DNA of 64,000 nucleotides from Shinisaurus crocodilurus (Eukaryota > Chordata > Lepidosauria > Squamata > Shinisauridae), in NCBI GenBank assembly GCA_021292165.1, contig JAHFWL010000181.1, positions 124,001-188,000 of the forward strand, read 5' to 3'. Both the position numbers and the translations under genes were made by a program. This document shows, piece by piece, positions 1-9,869 of the stretch (its first letter is position 1; each line of letters starts with the position of its first letter). Under the pieces are notes generated by a model. The model was not told the DNA's origin. It saw nothing but the letters and a program-made list of their open reading frames with translations, and ran no database searches.

Positions 1-790
1 CTGCTTCAAAAACGCTGCCCCGCTCTGGCGGGGTTTGGGGGGGGGGCTCCTGCTCGTTTCGCAGAGCGAGGCCCTGCGCGTCTGCCCCAAAGCCCGACCC
101 TCGCAGCCCCACTGAACGAACGAGAGCGTCCCGTTCGTTCCTCCAAAGGTTTTCCCGACCTAAAATGGCTGCACGGGGCTCAGCGCGGACGTCTGTCAAT
201 ATTACAGCATGGCCGTTCCAAGACATGCTTGTGGTTATCTCACGGCTGGTAGCGGGGGCCGAAATCTCCCGGCGTTAGCATTCTACGTATCTATCCGGCG
301 GGTTTGGAAATAAATATATAGCCTCGACATTCCACTCTGATTCATCCTAAATGCCTGCTGTAGTAAACAATCTCACCGGCTCATTTCTTACAGTAGCAGC
401 AGCTGGTCAAGAGCGCTTCCAGAAATTGAATATTATAATGATTTTGGGAGAAGAGGAAAAAATGATTTACATAATAATCTTTTTTAAAGTCCAGTAGTGG
501 AAATATCTACCGAGAAAATGTTTCTTTTTCAGGTATATATATATAGATATAGATATATATAATATGCACATGCTTCTTTCAGCCACTTTAATTAGAAACA
601 AACTCTCTGCTAGTTCAGATTGCTCAACGAAATTGAAAATATTCACCGGCGGGCAAAGATCAAAGCCACGTGTTGCCGTTAATTCATCTGCGGGGATCGG
701 TTGTAACCTTTGGACTGTGGTTGTGGTCCCTACTGAAGAGAGTTAGCAGGACAATTCTGCCAAATGTTATCTGTGGATTGGCTGGTTGCA
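1..790. other. Gene-free unique block, candidate conserved noncoding DNA
   Basis: I see no coding signal here. The first 170 bases are GC-rich, and the rest is AT-rich, complex, non-repetitive sequence with homeodomain-type TAATTA/ATTA cores (for example near 578-590). A short TA-rich tract lies at 537-563. The texture resembles regulatory DNA around developmental genes, and LHX1 is expected beyond this edge by synteny. That link is inference; no conservation could be measured. Confidence 0.3.
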
Positions 791-904
791 TTCGACTATT
801 AACAGCGCAAGCCTATATGTGTCTACTCAGAAGGAAGTGTCATTGAGTTCAATGGGGGCTTACTCCCATGTATGATTGCACAGTAAGAGTGCAATACTAT
901 GCAT

Positions 905-995
905 GTTTAGACAGGGGGGGAAAGTCCTACAACTCCCAGCATGCATAGCAGGCTGGGGCATGCTGGGAGCTGTAGGACTTTTTTTCTGTCTAAAC
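905..995. repeat. Palindromic miniature element, about 90 bp
   Basis: The ends are inverted copies: GTTTAGACAG at the left and CTGTCTAAAC at the right. The arms share the core AGTCCTACA(A/G)CTCCCAGCATGC around a short loop. This is probably a non-autonomous DNA transposon. I found no clear target duplication. A separate short fragment of a common dispersed repeat (family D, core GAGTTCAATGGGGGCTTACT) precedes it at about 800-895. Confidence 0.6.
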
Positions 996-1002
996 TTTTT
1001 AA

Positions 1003-1400
1003 AAATGTATTTATTTATTTCTATACGGCCCAATAGTCGAAGCTCTCTGGGCAGTTCCCAACAATGAAAACTACAAAATACAAACACAAAATACAGTATA
1101 AAAAATTTAAAACTACTGTATAAAATAGGAGTAAAAGCCGAACTAAAACCTAGCAGCGGTACAGAGATTTAAAATACAGTAAAGGATTTAAAGCAACAGA
1201 GACTAGAAGACTAAAATTCCTGGGGAAATAGGAAGGTGTTCGCCTGGCACCGGAACGAGCACAATGTAGGTGCCAGGCGAGCCGCTCCAGGAAGTTCATT
1301 CCACAACTGGGGTGCCACAGCAGAAAAGGCCCTGTTAAATTAATTGCATAGGATTGCACCCGAAGAGTTCTGAAAAGGGGTCGGTCCACCACCGAGCAAG
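1003..1400 (-). mobile_element. L2-like LINE 3' fragment
   Basis: On the minus strand it ends with the L2-type tail (CCCAGAGAGCTTCGACTATT, then a GTATAGAAAT-type terminus). Upstream is decayed ORF2 C-terminal sequence that also appears in the minus-strand LINE at 41405-41815. It is broken by stops and not functional. The following unique stretch, 1400-1700, shows nothing. Confidence 0.6.
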
Positions 1401-1808
1401 CCCTTCATAGGCATGCACAACAACTGACCTGTGTGTACGGCTGTGCCAAAATGACTTACTAGGGTGCACAATAATTTTTAACTGTCGTCACACCATGGCA
1501 ATTGTGTTTCCATTCTTTAAACCTTCTTTTCGTTTTGCTCTCTATTCATTAGGTTCGCATTCATCCTGTTATTCATTCATTGGACTTACATTCATTTCAC
1601 GGGGGCGGGGGGAAGAGTCCTTTCTTTTCTTTTCTTTTTACATTATTTCCCCTAATGGCTGTTCTGTCTTTCCCCTAAATGCCATGGAGTGATAACAGTC
1701 GCGGCTGGTGACTCCTCTTTCGGTGGGACTCCGTCCTAATCCATTGTAGCTTTTATTTGGAGCTGAAATCAGCTTTCCCGTCACTGCCAGGAAATTCGGC
1801 GGTGTGCG

Positions 1809-1833
1809 ACACACACACACACACACACACACA
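1809..1833. repeat. (CA)n microsatellite
   Basis: A pure AC dinucleotide run of about 12 units. Confidence 0.95.
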
Positions 1834-1991
1834 GCGCTGAATAATACAAGAGGAGGAATACACGGGCAGTGGTGCAGCTAGATAGTTTGAGACCCTGGAT
1901 TTAATATTTCCCAACACACACATAAACAGGGCCATCATCAAGGGTAGGCCTGGTCGGGCTGCACCGGAAAAGCTCCCAGAGCTTTTAAAGC

Positions 1992-2040
1992 AGGGAACGC
2001 CTTAATAATACTCGCTAGGACTAGTATTAAGGCATTCCCT
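1992..2040. repeat. Short inverted repeat
   Basis: The left arm AGGGAACGCCTTAATAATACT pairs with the right arm AGTATTAAGGCATTCCCT across a 10-base loop. Origin unknown. Confidence 0.6.
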
Positions 2041-2189
2041 CCCCCCCTCAGGCTTACACTATAAAAGACACGGCACAAAAGGAAAAGGAGCTGGGATGGA
2101 GGAGGAGGGAGAAAAAACACAAAAAGAAATGTATCTCTGGCCAGTGTATTGGGCCGGGTTGGCTTCCCCCTTGCCACGATGTTGCTCCT

Positions 2190-2590
2190 GGGAAAGAAAG
2201 GGATGCAGCAGAGGCGGTGTTAGGGGATGGCCCACTAGGGCTGGAGTCCCCACATCTCTCATGTAGAGCCCCGGATCCCTGGGAGGCCCTCTGCCCCACC
2301 ACCCTGCTGCCCAGGGGCACTTGCTGAAATAAAGGCACAGGGGCCCTGAGGATCTCTGTTGCCTCTGATCCCCCTGGACTAGCTGGCTTTTGGCCCACAT
2401 GTGCTTCACCTCCTGCTACCCACCCACCCCCCTTGAATCTTTCTGCCTGAGGTTGTTTTTTTTTTTCTTTCCTGAAAGCAAATGTCCTGCTCTCCAAATT
2501 TGTGCATGTTTATTTGTTTGTTTGTTTGTCCTGTGGGCCTGAGCCCTTGATCTTTTTGGTACCTAGCACGGCCCTGGGGATGCAACCTCC
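2190..2590. repeat. Unclassified dispersed repeat family E, copy 1
   Basis: One of three copies (with 6190-6660 and 52800-53230). They share blocks such as GGCCCACTAGGGCTGGAG, GGGAGGCCCTCTGCC, CAGGGGCCCTGAGGATCTCT and CTTTTTGGTACCTAGCA. I see no protein coding and no terminal repeats. I cannot assign it to a known class. Confidence 0.6.
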
Positions 2591-2631
2591 CAGTGGCCCT
2601 TGGTTCTCTGGTCTCCAGAGCTGAATGGGTT

Positions 2632-2634
<3 letters not shown>

Positions 2635-2689
<55 letters not shown>

Positions 2690-2690
2690 G
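2635..2690. repeat. (CT)n(CA)n compound microsatellite
   Basis: About 17 CT units run directly into about 10 CA units. Confidence 0.95.
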
Positions 2691-2696
2691 AAAGAG

Positions 2697-2905
2697 AGAG
2701 CCAGCCAGTGTGGCATAGTGGTTAGAGCATTGAACTGGGACTCAGGAGATCCAGGTGCTAGTCCTCATGAAACTCACTGGGTGACTTTGGGCCAGTCGCT
2801 GACTCTCAGCCTAACCTACCTCACAGGGTTGCTGTGGGGATAAAATGGAGAGGAGGAGGACCGTGTAAGCCGCCTTGGGTTCCTTGCAAGAGGAAAAAAG
2901 GTGGG
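2697..2905 (+). mobile_element. tRNA-derived SINE, family A
   Basis: The head is tRNA-like, with an A box around TGGCATAGTGGTTAGAGC and a degenerate B box (the best copies read GGTTCTAGTCC). The body contains CTGACTCTCAGCCTAACC and GGATAAAATGGAGAGGAG, and the 3' part reads GCCGCCTTGGGTTCCTTGC, usually followed by AAATAAATAA. This is the commonest repeat in the window, with about 25 copies in both orientations. It is a squamate-type SINE. Confidence 0.8.
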
Positions 2906-3233
2906 GGGGGGAGAAAGAAAGAAAGAAAGAAAATGAATTAGAACACTCACATCAGTCTTTGCTGGTATAATTTTCTATTTCTAATTCTCCCATCCCTCAG
3001 CACTCCTTATCTTTGGGCTACAAGCATCATTAGACTGCGACAGAACAAAAAACACCCAAATGGTTAAGTCTTTCAGGAGATGCCGCAAAGCAGTCCCAAA
3101 GCCTTCTGGGTTTATTCCAATCACGTGACATTTGTATAACGGTAAATTCCACATATACCACCAGCAGCAGCGCCAAACAACAAGAACGTTGAGAACAGTC
3201 GTGTCAAAAATGAGACAACGCACTTTCTTTTAC

Positions 3234-3236
<3 letters not shown>

Positions 3237-3265
<29 letters not shown>
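3237..3265. repeat. (CA)n microsatellite
   Basis: A pure AC run of about 14 units. Confidence 0.95.
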
Positions 3266-3266
<1 letters not shown>

Positions 3267-3269
3267 CAA

Positions 3270-3645
3270 CCCTCACGGGGATTAAATAAAGTGAAATACC
3301 ACTGGGAAAATAAACCAGAACCTAGTTAAAACAATTCTGCTCGTAGGAGTGTAACTCGGCAATGACTTCTCAACATCGGTTGAGATATTCGTCAAAGTGC
3401 CACCCCTCCTTCATTCTTCATCTCAGAATCTTCCATTTAAAAGAAACATTAGAGCTGGAACCGGGCAGCCATTTAGAACTAGCGTTTATATAAAAATGTA
3501 TATTAGCCGGCAGCGCTAATGGAGAGAAAATGCTCCGTGATGCAGCCACTCAAATAAACACCTCTTATTCAAGGAAGGCACTAATGAGGCTAGGTAAAGC
3601 TGTGAACATACTGACAGAAACAAGCATCTAATTTATTCTGGTGGG
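3270..3645. other. Unique AT-rich block, candidate noncoding element
   Basis: There is no ORF or repeat signature. The interval 3470-3645 is complex, with ATTA/TAAT cores and no simple repeats, which resembles conserved noncoding sequence. Support is visual only. Confidence 0.25.
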
Positions 3646-3734
3646 TAATGCGAACCCTAGCGCATCCCGATTTTAACCGTTATCGGGCTGTAAGAAGTTG
3701 TCTGCGCTCCCGGCAGAGGCTGCTGGCTCCCAAC

Positions 3735-4060
3735 GTCAGCGGGGCTGTGTATCCAACTCCAGGTTGCAGTCTGAACTTTGAAGGCAACTTGTCCACGGTG
3801 CTGAACTCGACCCACAAGATAGGTCCATGAGGACGGCCTTGCTGGATCAGGGCAAAGGCCTAGCCGCTATTCCCACAGTGGCCATCCAGGTGCCCATGGG
3901 AAACTCACGGTATTGGTAGGAAAGCCATGCCAGGAAAAAAGCCCAGCTCAAAAGACCCAGTCGTGGGACGGTGGCTCTGATGGCGGCGGGGCGGCGTACC
4001 CACTCCGGGTTTCAGTCTGAACTTTTAAGGAGCGATCCATGGTATTTTGGAGGTAGGGGG
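3735..4060. repeat. Palindromic family P2 fragments around a CR1 scrap
   Basis: Half-copies of palindromic family P2 (cores CAGTCTGAACTTT and GAGCGATCCATGG) lie at about 3735-3830 and 3960-4060. Between them is a short minus-strand CR1-type piece (TGCTGGATCAG and CAGTGGCC cores). Confidence 0.5.
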
Positions 4061-4112
4061 TAGCGTTCAGCATCATGGACAGCTCCTTACTTAAAGCAAG
4101 GTTGCTGTAAAT

Positions 4113-4249
4113 CAGTGTTCTCCAACCTTGGGTCCCCAGATGTTTTTGGCCTACAACTCCCAGCATGCCCCAGCCAGCTCTGCTGGCTGGGGCATGCTGG
4201 GAGTTGTAGGCCAAAAACATCTGGGGACCCAAGGTTGGAGAGAACACTG
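4113..4249. mobile_element. Palindromic hAT-type MITE, family P1, copy 1
   Basis: The element starts CAGTGTTCTCCAACCTTGGG and ends with its near-exact reverse complement, so almost the whole length is one hairpin. The central loop is TCT between copies of CCAGCCAG and CTGGCTGG. An 8-bp target duplication CTGTAAAT flanks it at 4105-4112 and 4250-4257. CAGTG ends plus 8-bp duplications are hAT features. Confidence 0.85.
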
Positions 4250-4944
4250 CTGTAAATGGATCCCCCACGCCCTTTTGACAGCAAAAAGACAAATATTACC
4301 ACACTGGAAGGACAGAGAGTCACCTTCAATAATACAGTGGGTTGAGGACTTGACGAGGCTTTCCATTTTGGAATGGGTGGTCTTTAAGCGTAATCTACGG
4401 ATGGATAAATATATGGATATCTGGGCTGTCTCTGTGGAAGTCTATGCATAACTATGCCTAAGAACACGAATATATTTTGCTATACATAAAAGATATAGGG
4501 GGTACATAGTGGAGCTGAATTCATTGTAAAAGATTCATTCAAATTTCATGTAAAAAAACCTGTAATATTCCATTTTATTTATTTCTTTGCTTATTTTTAA
4601 TTTTTTGTTTTGATTCTTGAAAGTTTTGAAAGCGAAAAAATTAAGGGGGACGATAACCAAGGAAAAGCTCCTTTCAAGTTCAGACTGAAATCCGGAGTGG
4701 ATACACCGCTCCACTGCTGTATGCCACAGGGGCAGGAAGCAAGGGATTCTGGATTTTGGGCAGGCTCCTGCGGCCTTGTACGCGAAGTGTGTTTTGCCCC
4801 AGGGTAAGCAAGAGCTCCTCGCGCAGTGGTGGAGCACTTGACGCTGCACGCAAACGGTCCAAGCACCTCCAGTTAAAAGGCACTTGTGTAAAATATATTT
4901 TAAAAAGCTTGAGAAAGACCCCTGGCGAGGTAGTCACTGTTCAG

Positions 4945-5160
4945 AGACAGTGTGGTGTAGTGGTTAGAGTCTCAGAGTAGGACTGGAGAGACCCAGGTTC
5001 AAATCCCTTCTCAGACATTGTGCTCACTGGGTGGTCTTCAGACAGCCCGTATCTTGATTCAGCCCAGGCCTAACTCACAATGTTGTTTGTGAAAAATAAA
5101 ATGGAGTTGGGAGAGAGACGGACCATGTACACTACCCCAGAGGTCTTGGAAGGAAGGGGT
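4945..5160 (+). mobile_element. Diverged SINE family A copy
   Basis: Head GTGTGGTGTAGTGGTTAGAG and B box GGTTCAAATCC are clear, and the 3' half is decayed. The preceding 4260-4940 has no gene I can support. Confidence 0.6.
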
Positions 5161-5268
5161 TGGTAGATCCCCTGCTTTCTATCCAAATGGCCCCATTTCA
5201 ACCCCTGGCATATCCAGTTAAAAATGGAGCTTCAAAAGCCAAGCTGGGGATGCCCTCTCTATGCCTAG

Positions 5269-6174
5269 CAGGGATGGGGACTCGGACTCGAGGACTCGAC
5301 TCGTGAGTCGGACTGAGTCCCCCCTCTGACTCGACTCGGACTCGAATCCCAATATTTTTAATGGGACTCGAGACTCGACTCGGGACTCGAGACCAAGGAC
5401 TCTTCAACATCCCTGGGCTGTGCCAGAAGGAGTGGAGAGGAGCGTGATTGCCGCCGAAGAGCGCATGGAAGCGAGGTGTGCCGCTGCTCGGCCACTATGG
5501 ATGGCTACCAGGAGTGCAGCCCCAACAGTGTGTCAAGATTTATTTTGACTGATGTGTTGCGTACTTGGGAGAGGCAGAAGAAGGACCTGAGATTACTCTG
5601 TGTGGCTGCTCTGAGTGTGTTTCTGGTTCCAGCAAGTTCATCACTAGTGGAGCAGGTGTTCAGTGAGGGTGGAATTGTGATGAGATCTCACCGTTCCAGA
5701 ATGGGGGCCAAACATTTAGAAAAAATCATGTTCCTCAAATGCAACATGGATAAGTTTTAGGAAGTACAGCAAGTTTATTTTTTAAAATCATTTTCCTAAA
5801 ATGCAACCTTTCAGACATTTTGGGTTTGTCTGCCTCTGCCTGCCTGTCTGGGGTTCCCTGCCTCCTCTGCCTGCCTGGTTATTTTGGGTTTGTCTGCCTG
5901 GTCTGTTCTTTGCAAAATCAGTTGCAGAGTTAGGAGATAAAAAGGTACACTTGTGCCTAGAATTTATTTAAACCACACATCTGAAGTAGCCTTATTTTGT
6001 TGGGAAAGCCCCCCATTGATTTTAATAGGGACTCGTGGAGTCAGCTTTGGGAGGGACTCATGACTCGTGAGTCACCATTTTGGACCAAGGACTCGGACTC
6101 GGGACTCGAGACTCGGGTCCAAAGACTCGTGACTCGACTCGTGACTCGAGACCAAGGACTCTTCAACATCCCTG
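5269..6174 (+). mobile_element. Complete hAT-family deletion derivative, 906 bp
   Basis: Terminal inverted repeats CAGGGATG (left) and CATCCCTG (right) are bounded by a perfect 8-bp target duplication ATGCCTAG (5261-5268 and 6175-6182). Both ends carry dense GACTCG-type subterminal arrays (about 5280-5400 and 6028-6150), the kind of array to which hAT transposases bind. The interior keeps only the C-terminal part of a transposase, so the element is non-autonomous. Confidence 0.85.
5476..5760 (+). pseudogene. hAT transposase C-terminal (dimerisation) remnant
   Basis: A 94-aa open frame lies inside the hAT element. It contains VFLVPASSSLVEQVFSEGG followed by an arginine-rich step and HLEKIMFLKC. 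This is the familiar hAT C-terminal dimerisation block (PASS..E.VFS.GG ... R.R). The N-terminal zinc finger and the catalytic DDE region are missing, so it cannot transpose itself. The remaining frame is short but uninterrupted, consistent with a fairly young insertion. Confidence 0.8.
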
Positions 6175-6189
6175 ATGCCTAGGGCAGTG

Positions 6190-6660
6190 TTCTTCACTGC
6201 AGAGGGGGTGTTAGGGGGCGACCCAGTAGGGCTGGAGCCCCGCATCTTTCATTTGGAGCCCCGAATCTCTGGGAGGCCCTCTGCCCCAGCACCCTGCTGT
6301 CCAGGGGCACTTGCTGAAATGAAGGTACAGGGGCCCTGAGGATCTCTGTTGCATCTGATCCCCCTGGACTAGCGGGCTTTTGGCCCACATGTGCTTGCCC
6401 TCCTGCTGCCCCCCCCTTGAATCTTTCCGCCTGAGGTTTTTGTCAGAAATCAAATGTCCTCCTCTCCTCTGCCCATGCATCCCGTTTTACAAATAGGGGT
6501 GACCTTAGGAGACAGGGTCCTTTACAGACAGAGAGAGAGAGAGAGAGAGAGATTTTAGGGCATATGTACATTAGCATATGCAAATTTGTGCTTTGTTTTG
6601 TTTTTTTGCCCCGTGGGCCAGAGGCCCAGATCTTTTCAGTACCTAGCACTAGCCCTGGGC
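6190..6660. repeat. Unclassified repeat family E, copy 2
   Basis: It follows the hAT element directly and shows the same block order as copy 1. A (GA)n run at about 6530-6552 interrupts it. The following 6665-7130 contains only a vague family C-like stretch around 6880-6970. Confidence 0.6.
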
Positions 6661-7135
6661 CTAGAGAACTCCTGCAGAGCCAATGACAATCAGTGCAGAC
6701 CAGTCTGGGTTACCGTAGATGGTTCTGGCTCTGCATAAAGCAGCTTTGTACGTCCGCTCTCATATATTGTATTGAGAGGGGGAAAAAACCACACAGAACA
6801 CCGACAACAAGAGACTTTTGGGGAAAAGGGAAGGAAATGAAAGCTGCCTCGGAAAGCCACTGCCAGTCCAAGTGGACCAGAGGTGGGGAACCTTTCTCAG
6901 CCCAATTCCAATCTGGGAAAGGTCTCGGGGGCCGCATGCTAGCAGTGGGTGGCTGCCAAGGATAAAATGGGCGTGGCCAGGGTCCATGTCAAAGGCCGGC
7001 CTGGTTGGGCAGCTGCCAGGGGCCCACGTCCCAGGTGGGACCCACTTCCAGGAGCCCCTTGAAGTTGCTCCTCCTCTTCCTCAGGATTAGTTCCAAATGA
7101 GAAGTGGTATATGGATATTGCTAAATAAATAAATA

Positions 7136-7394
7136 CAGTAATACCTTGGATTGCAAGTAACTTGGTTTGAGAGCGTTTTGCAAGACAAGCAAATTTTTAA
7201 ATATTTATTTAATATTTTTTTTTGACTTGATATACAAGCGACGTCTTGCAATACAAGTACTGTAGTACGGCTTAAATTAAAAATCTCTGTACAAATTTTT
7301 TTTGGGGTGTGTGTGTTTCGTTTTGATATAAGAGTGTTTTGGATTACAAGCACGTTTCCGGAACGAATTATGCTCTCAATCCAAGGCATGACTG
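7136..7394. mobile_element. Tigger-type (TcMar) miniature element, copy 1
   Basis: The ends are CAGTAATACCTTGGATTGCA and the inverted ...TCCAAGGCATGACTG, flanked by TA on both sides (7134-7135, 7395-7396). No coding capacity. A close relative lies inverted at 44549-44802. Confidence 0.8.
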
Positions 7395-7514
7395 TAAACT
7401 TATTATAGCATAAGCTTTTGTGGACTTGAGTCTATTTCATCAAATGGGCTGGGCCCGTAGCAGCCTTATCTTTTGTAGACATGCTCCATATTTACTCATT
7501 TTATCTATTACATC

Positions 7515-7725
7515 AATATCCTGCCTTTTCCCCCCTCTTGCAAGGAACCCAAGGCGGCTTACATAATATCCTCCTGCTCCTCTCCATTTTATCCTCACAA
7601 CAACCCTGTGAGGTAGGTTAGGCCGAGAGTCAGCGGCTGGCCCAAAGCCACCCAGGGAGCTTCATGGCAGAGTGGGGACTAGAACCCAGATCTCCTGAGT
7701 CCACTACGCCACACTGGCTCTCCAT
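7515..7725 (-). mobile_element. SINE family A
   Basis: Reverse-oriented copy: CAAGGAACCCAAGGCGGCTT at its left end through to the tRNA head (GCCACACTGGCTCTC) at its right end. Confidence 0.85.
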
Positions 7726-7819
7726 ATTTTAAGAGAAATGGAACAACTCCCCCAATTAAAAACCCCAGATACTCGTCCTTCGCCACATCAGAGAATCAAA
7801 CATCTTCATCCAACACAGG

Positions 7820-7860
<41 letters not shown>
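7820..7860. repeat. (CA)n microsatellite
   Basis: A pure AC run of about 20 units. Confidence 0.95.
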
Positions 7861-7863
<3 letters not shown>

Positions 7864-7899
7864 CCACTGCCAGTTCATTAACACATCGCTTACACAGGG

Positions 7900-8485
7900 A
7901 GATTGTTTAAAAAAAAAAAAAATTAAAGCTCGCCATATGTCGTTTCCAACAAAGTTTTAATTTTCCCCCCTTCGACTCGCAGTTGGCACCTCGATTCCTC
8001 GGCAATTAGGTTCCATTTAGCGGGGCTGACCCACGGCTTCAAACCTGTCACCGCTACAGCTGGCACGGAGCTTAACAGCACTTTTAAATGACGAAAACAA
8101 AACGTGGGGGGAAAAATTGTTCTGCGAATTAACAGCAGGGCACGGGGGGGGCACCCTCCGTCGGGAAAACGCCCCCCATGCCTTCCGCTCCTTACCAAAG
8201 GGAAGCGAGAAGCACACGTGCCCAGCGGGGGGGGGGGGGGAGACACGGCGGCTGGATGTGAAAGAAGTGCCAAGGATTTTGTTGTTGTTGTGTGTTTTTT
8301 TTAACATGTTGTAGCATATTTGTAAACATCGTTAATCATGGATTAGCAGATGGTAATGTTAATTGCACCTGTGAAAGTAAGAAGACCTGAAGGTTGATTA
8401 CATTTGCAAACGCCGATGATCGCTCCGGCGCGGCTGGGGGATTCCGCGAGACACCCCAAAGGTATCGTTTTGTTCAGTTAGAGCA
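7900..8485. other. Unique block, candidate conserved noncoding DNA
   Basis: No supported ORF. The interval 8290-8430 is complex and AT-rich with several ATTA/TAAT cores (GTTAATCATGGATTAGCAG and neighbours), a possible homeodomain-factor target cluster. A CA run follows at 8519-8549. Visual evidence only. Confidence 0.3.
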
Positions 8486-8804
8486 GTCTGAGGAGGAGGA
8501 AGATGGAAATTATATACATACACACACACACACACTCTCACACACACAATAATACACAGTAATGAGCTACAACAGTGTTTAAAACGCAAGCCTTTTACAA
8601 AGCAGCCGCACAAAGGCAAGAGAGAAGACAGGAGAAACCAGCAAGAGATCTGGGATAGACTACTGTTGTTTTGGAATATTAGGGAGACGGTCAGGGATTT
8701 CGTCCGATCCACAGTTTGGAAGGGAGCAATGCCGAACGTGTGGATCGGAGCAAAGTTATGCTTCGGAGTTTGCATTTCTCCCAAATTTTGCAACGCGGCT
8801 CTCG

Positions 8805-8872
8805 GCTTTTTTGTAGACCGCCCAGAGAGCTACTGGCTCTCTGGGTGGTATAGAAATGAAATGAAATGAAAA
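8805..8872 (+). mobile_element. L2 LINE 3' terminus
   Basis: It has the typical end GACCGCCCAGAGAGCTACTG and GGTATAGAAATGAAATGAAA. Only the last 65 bases remain. The flanking 8560-8800 is unique. Confidence 0.65.
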
Positions 8873-9111
8873 GAGAAAGAAAACGTACCAAACGGCAAAT
8901 GGAAATGTGTATTGTTTAGGACAAAAATAATGTCTTTAGAAATAAGGACTTGGAGAGGAAATACATTTAGAAATACATATTTTGTGAGAAAAGACATTCA
9001 GAAATTTATTTATTTATTACATTTGTTAATCACCCATCTGGCCGGTCACTCAGCCACCCCTACACATGTCTAAAATATAATATAAAAAATACTAAATACT
9101 AAACTTAAAGA

Positions 9112-9175
9112 GAGCCAGTGTGGTGTAGTGGTTAGTGTGTTGAACCGGGGTTCAGGAGATCTGGTTTCTAGTAAC
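9112..9175 (+). mobile_element. SINE family A head fragment
   Basis: Only the tRNA-like head (AGAGCCAGTGTGGTGTAGTG and AGGAGATCTGG) remains. Confidence 0.65.
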
Positions 9176-9330
9176 CGCAGAGAGGGCCTTTCCAGTCGAG
9201 CCACACGTGTTCCAGAATTCCCATCCTAGGAAGGTTTGCCTGTCGCCGGCTTTGTCCCCCCCCCCCCCCCGATGTGAGGTAAAAACCTTCAAAAGAAAAT
9301 GTATGCCTGGATTTTATCAGTTCTGTTTCT

Positions 9331-9399
9331 GCAAATACAATAGCCATCAAATGCTAAATCCTATAATAGGATTTAGCATTTGATGGCTATTGTATTTGC
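9331..9399. repeat. Perfect 34-bp palindrome
   Basis: Arms 9331-9364 and 9366-9399 are exact reverse complements with a single base between them. The arms begin GCAAATACAATAGCC. The right side borders a CR1-type LINE fragment. Confidence 0.95.
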
Positions 9400-9414
9400 T
9401 TATTTTAAGGCATG

Positions 9415-9842
9415 GAAACTGCACGGTGTGGAGAAAGTGGACAGGGAGACATTTTTCTCCCTCTCTCATAATACTGGAACCCAGAGGGGTCACCCCCATG
9501 AAGCTGGTCAGTGGGAGATTCAGGACAGATCAAAGGACTTCTTCACACAAAGCACAGAGTTAAAACTATGGAACTCACTTCCACAGGACGTGGTGATGGC
9601 CGCCACCAATTTGGACAGCTTTAAGGGCGGACTGGATAAATTCATGGAGGACGAGGCTGCCATCAGAGGTGGTATGCCTATGTACACCAGTTGTTGGGGA
9701 ACATGGGCTGGAAGGTGCTGTTGAACTCATGTCCTGCTTGGGGGTTTCTTCTTGGGCCAGCTGGTTGGCCACTGTGTGAACAGAACGCTGGACTAGATGG
9801 ACCTTTGGTCTGATCCAGCATCAGGGTTCTTATGTTCTTTGC
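9415..9842 (+). mobile_element. CR1-like LINE 3' fragment
   Basis: A degraded ORF2 C-terminus (reads [12 protein letters not shown], then LDSFKGGLDKFMED) is followed by the noncoding tail TGGACTAGATGGACCTTTGG and TTCTTATGTTC. Related fragments of the same subfamily occur about ten times in the window. Confidence 0.75.
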
Positions 9843-9869
9843 GCTTCAGCTGAAGAGCTGTAAGCTAAT

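Noticed and set aside
2054..2497. 147-aa minus-strand ORF
   Set aside because: It lies inside dispersed repeat family E; equivalent frames at 6190 and 52800 are broken differently.
5280..5400. CRISPR array or satellite from repeated GACTCG units
   Set aside because: The units are short, contiguous and without spacers, and mirror-placed at both ends of a hAT element; the genome is vertebrate.
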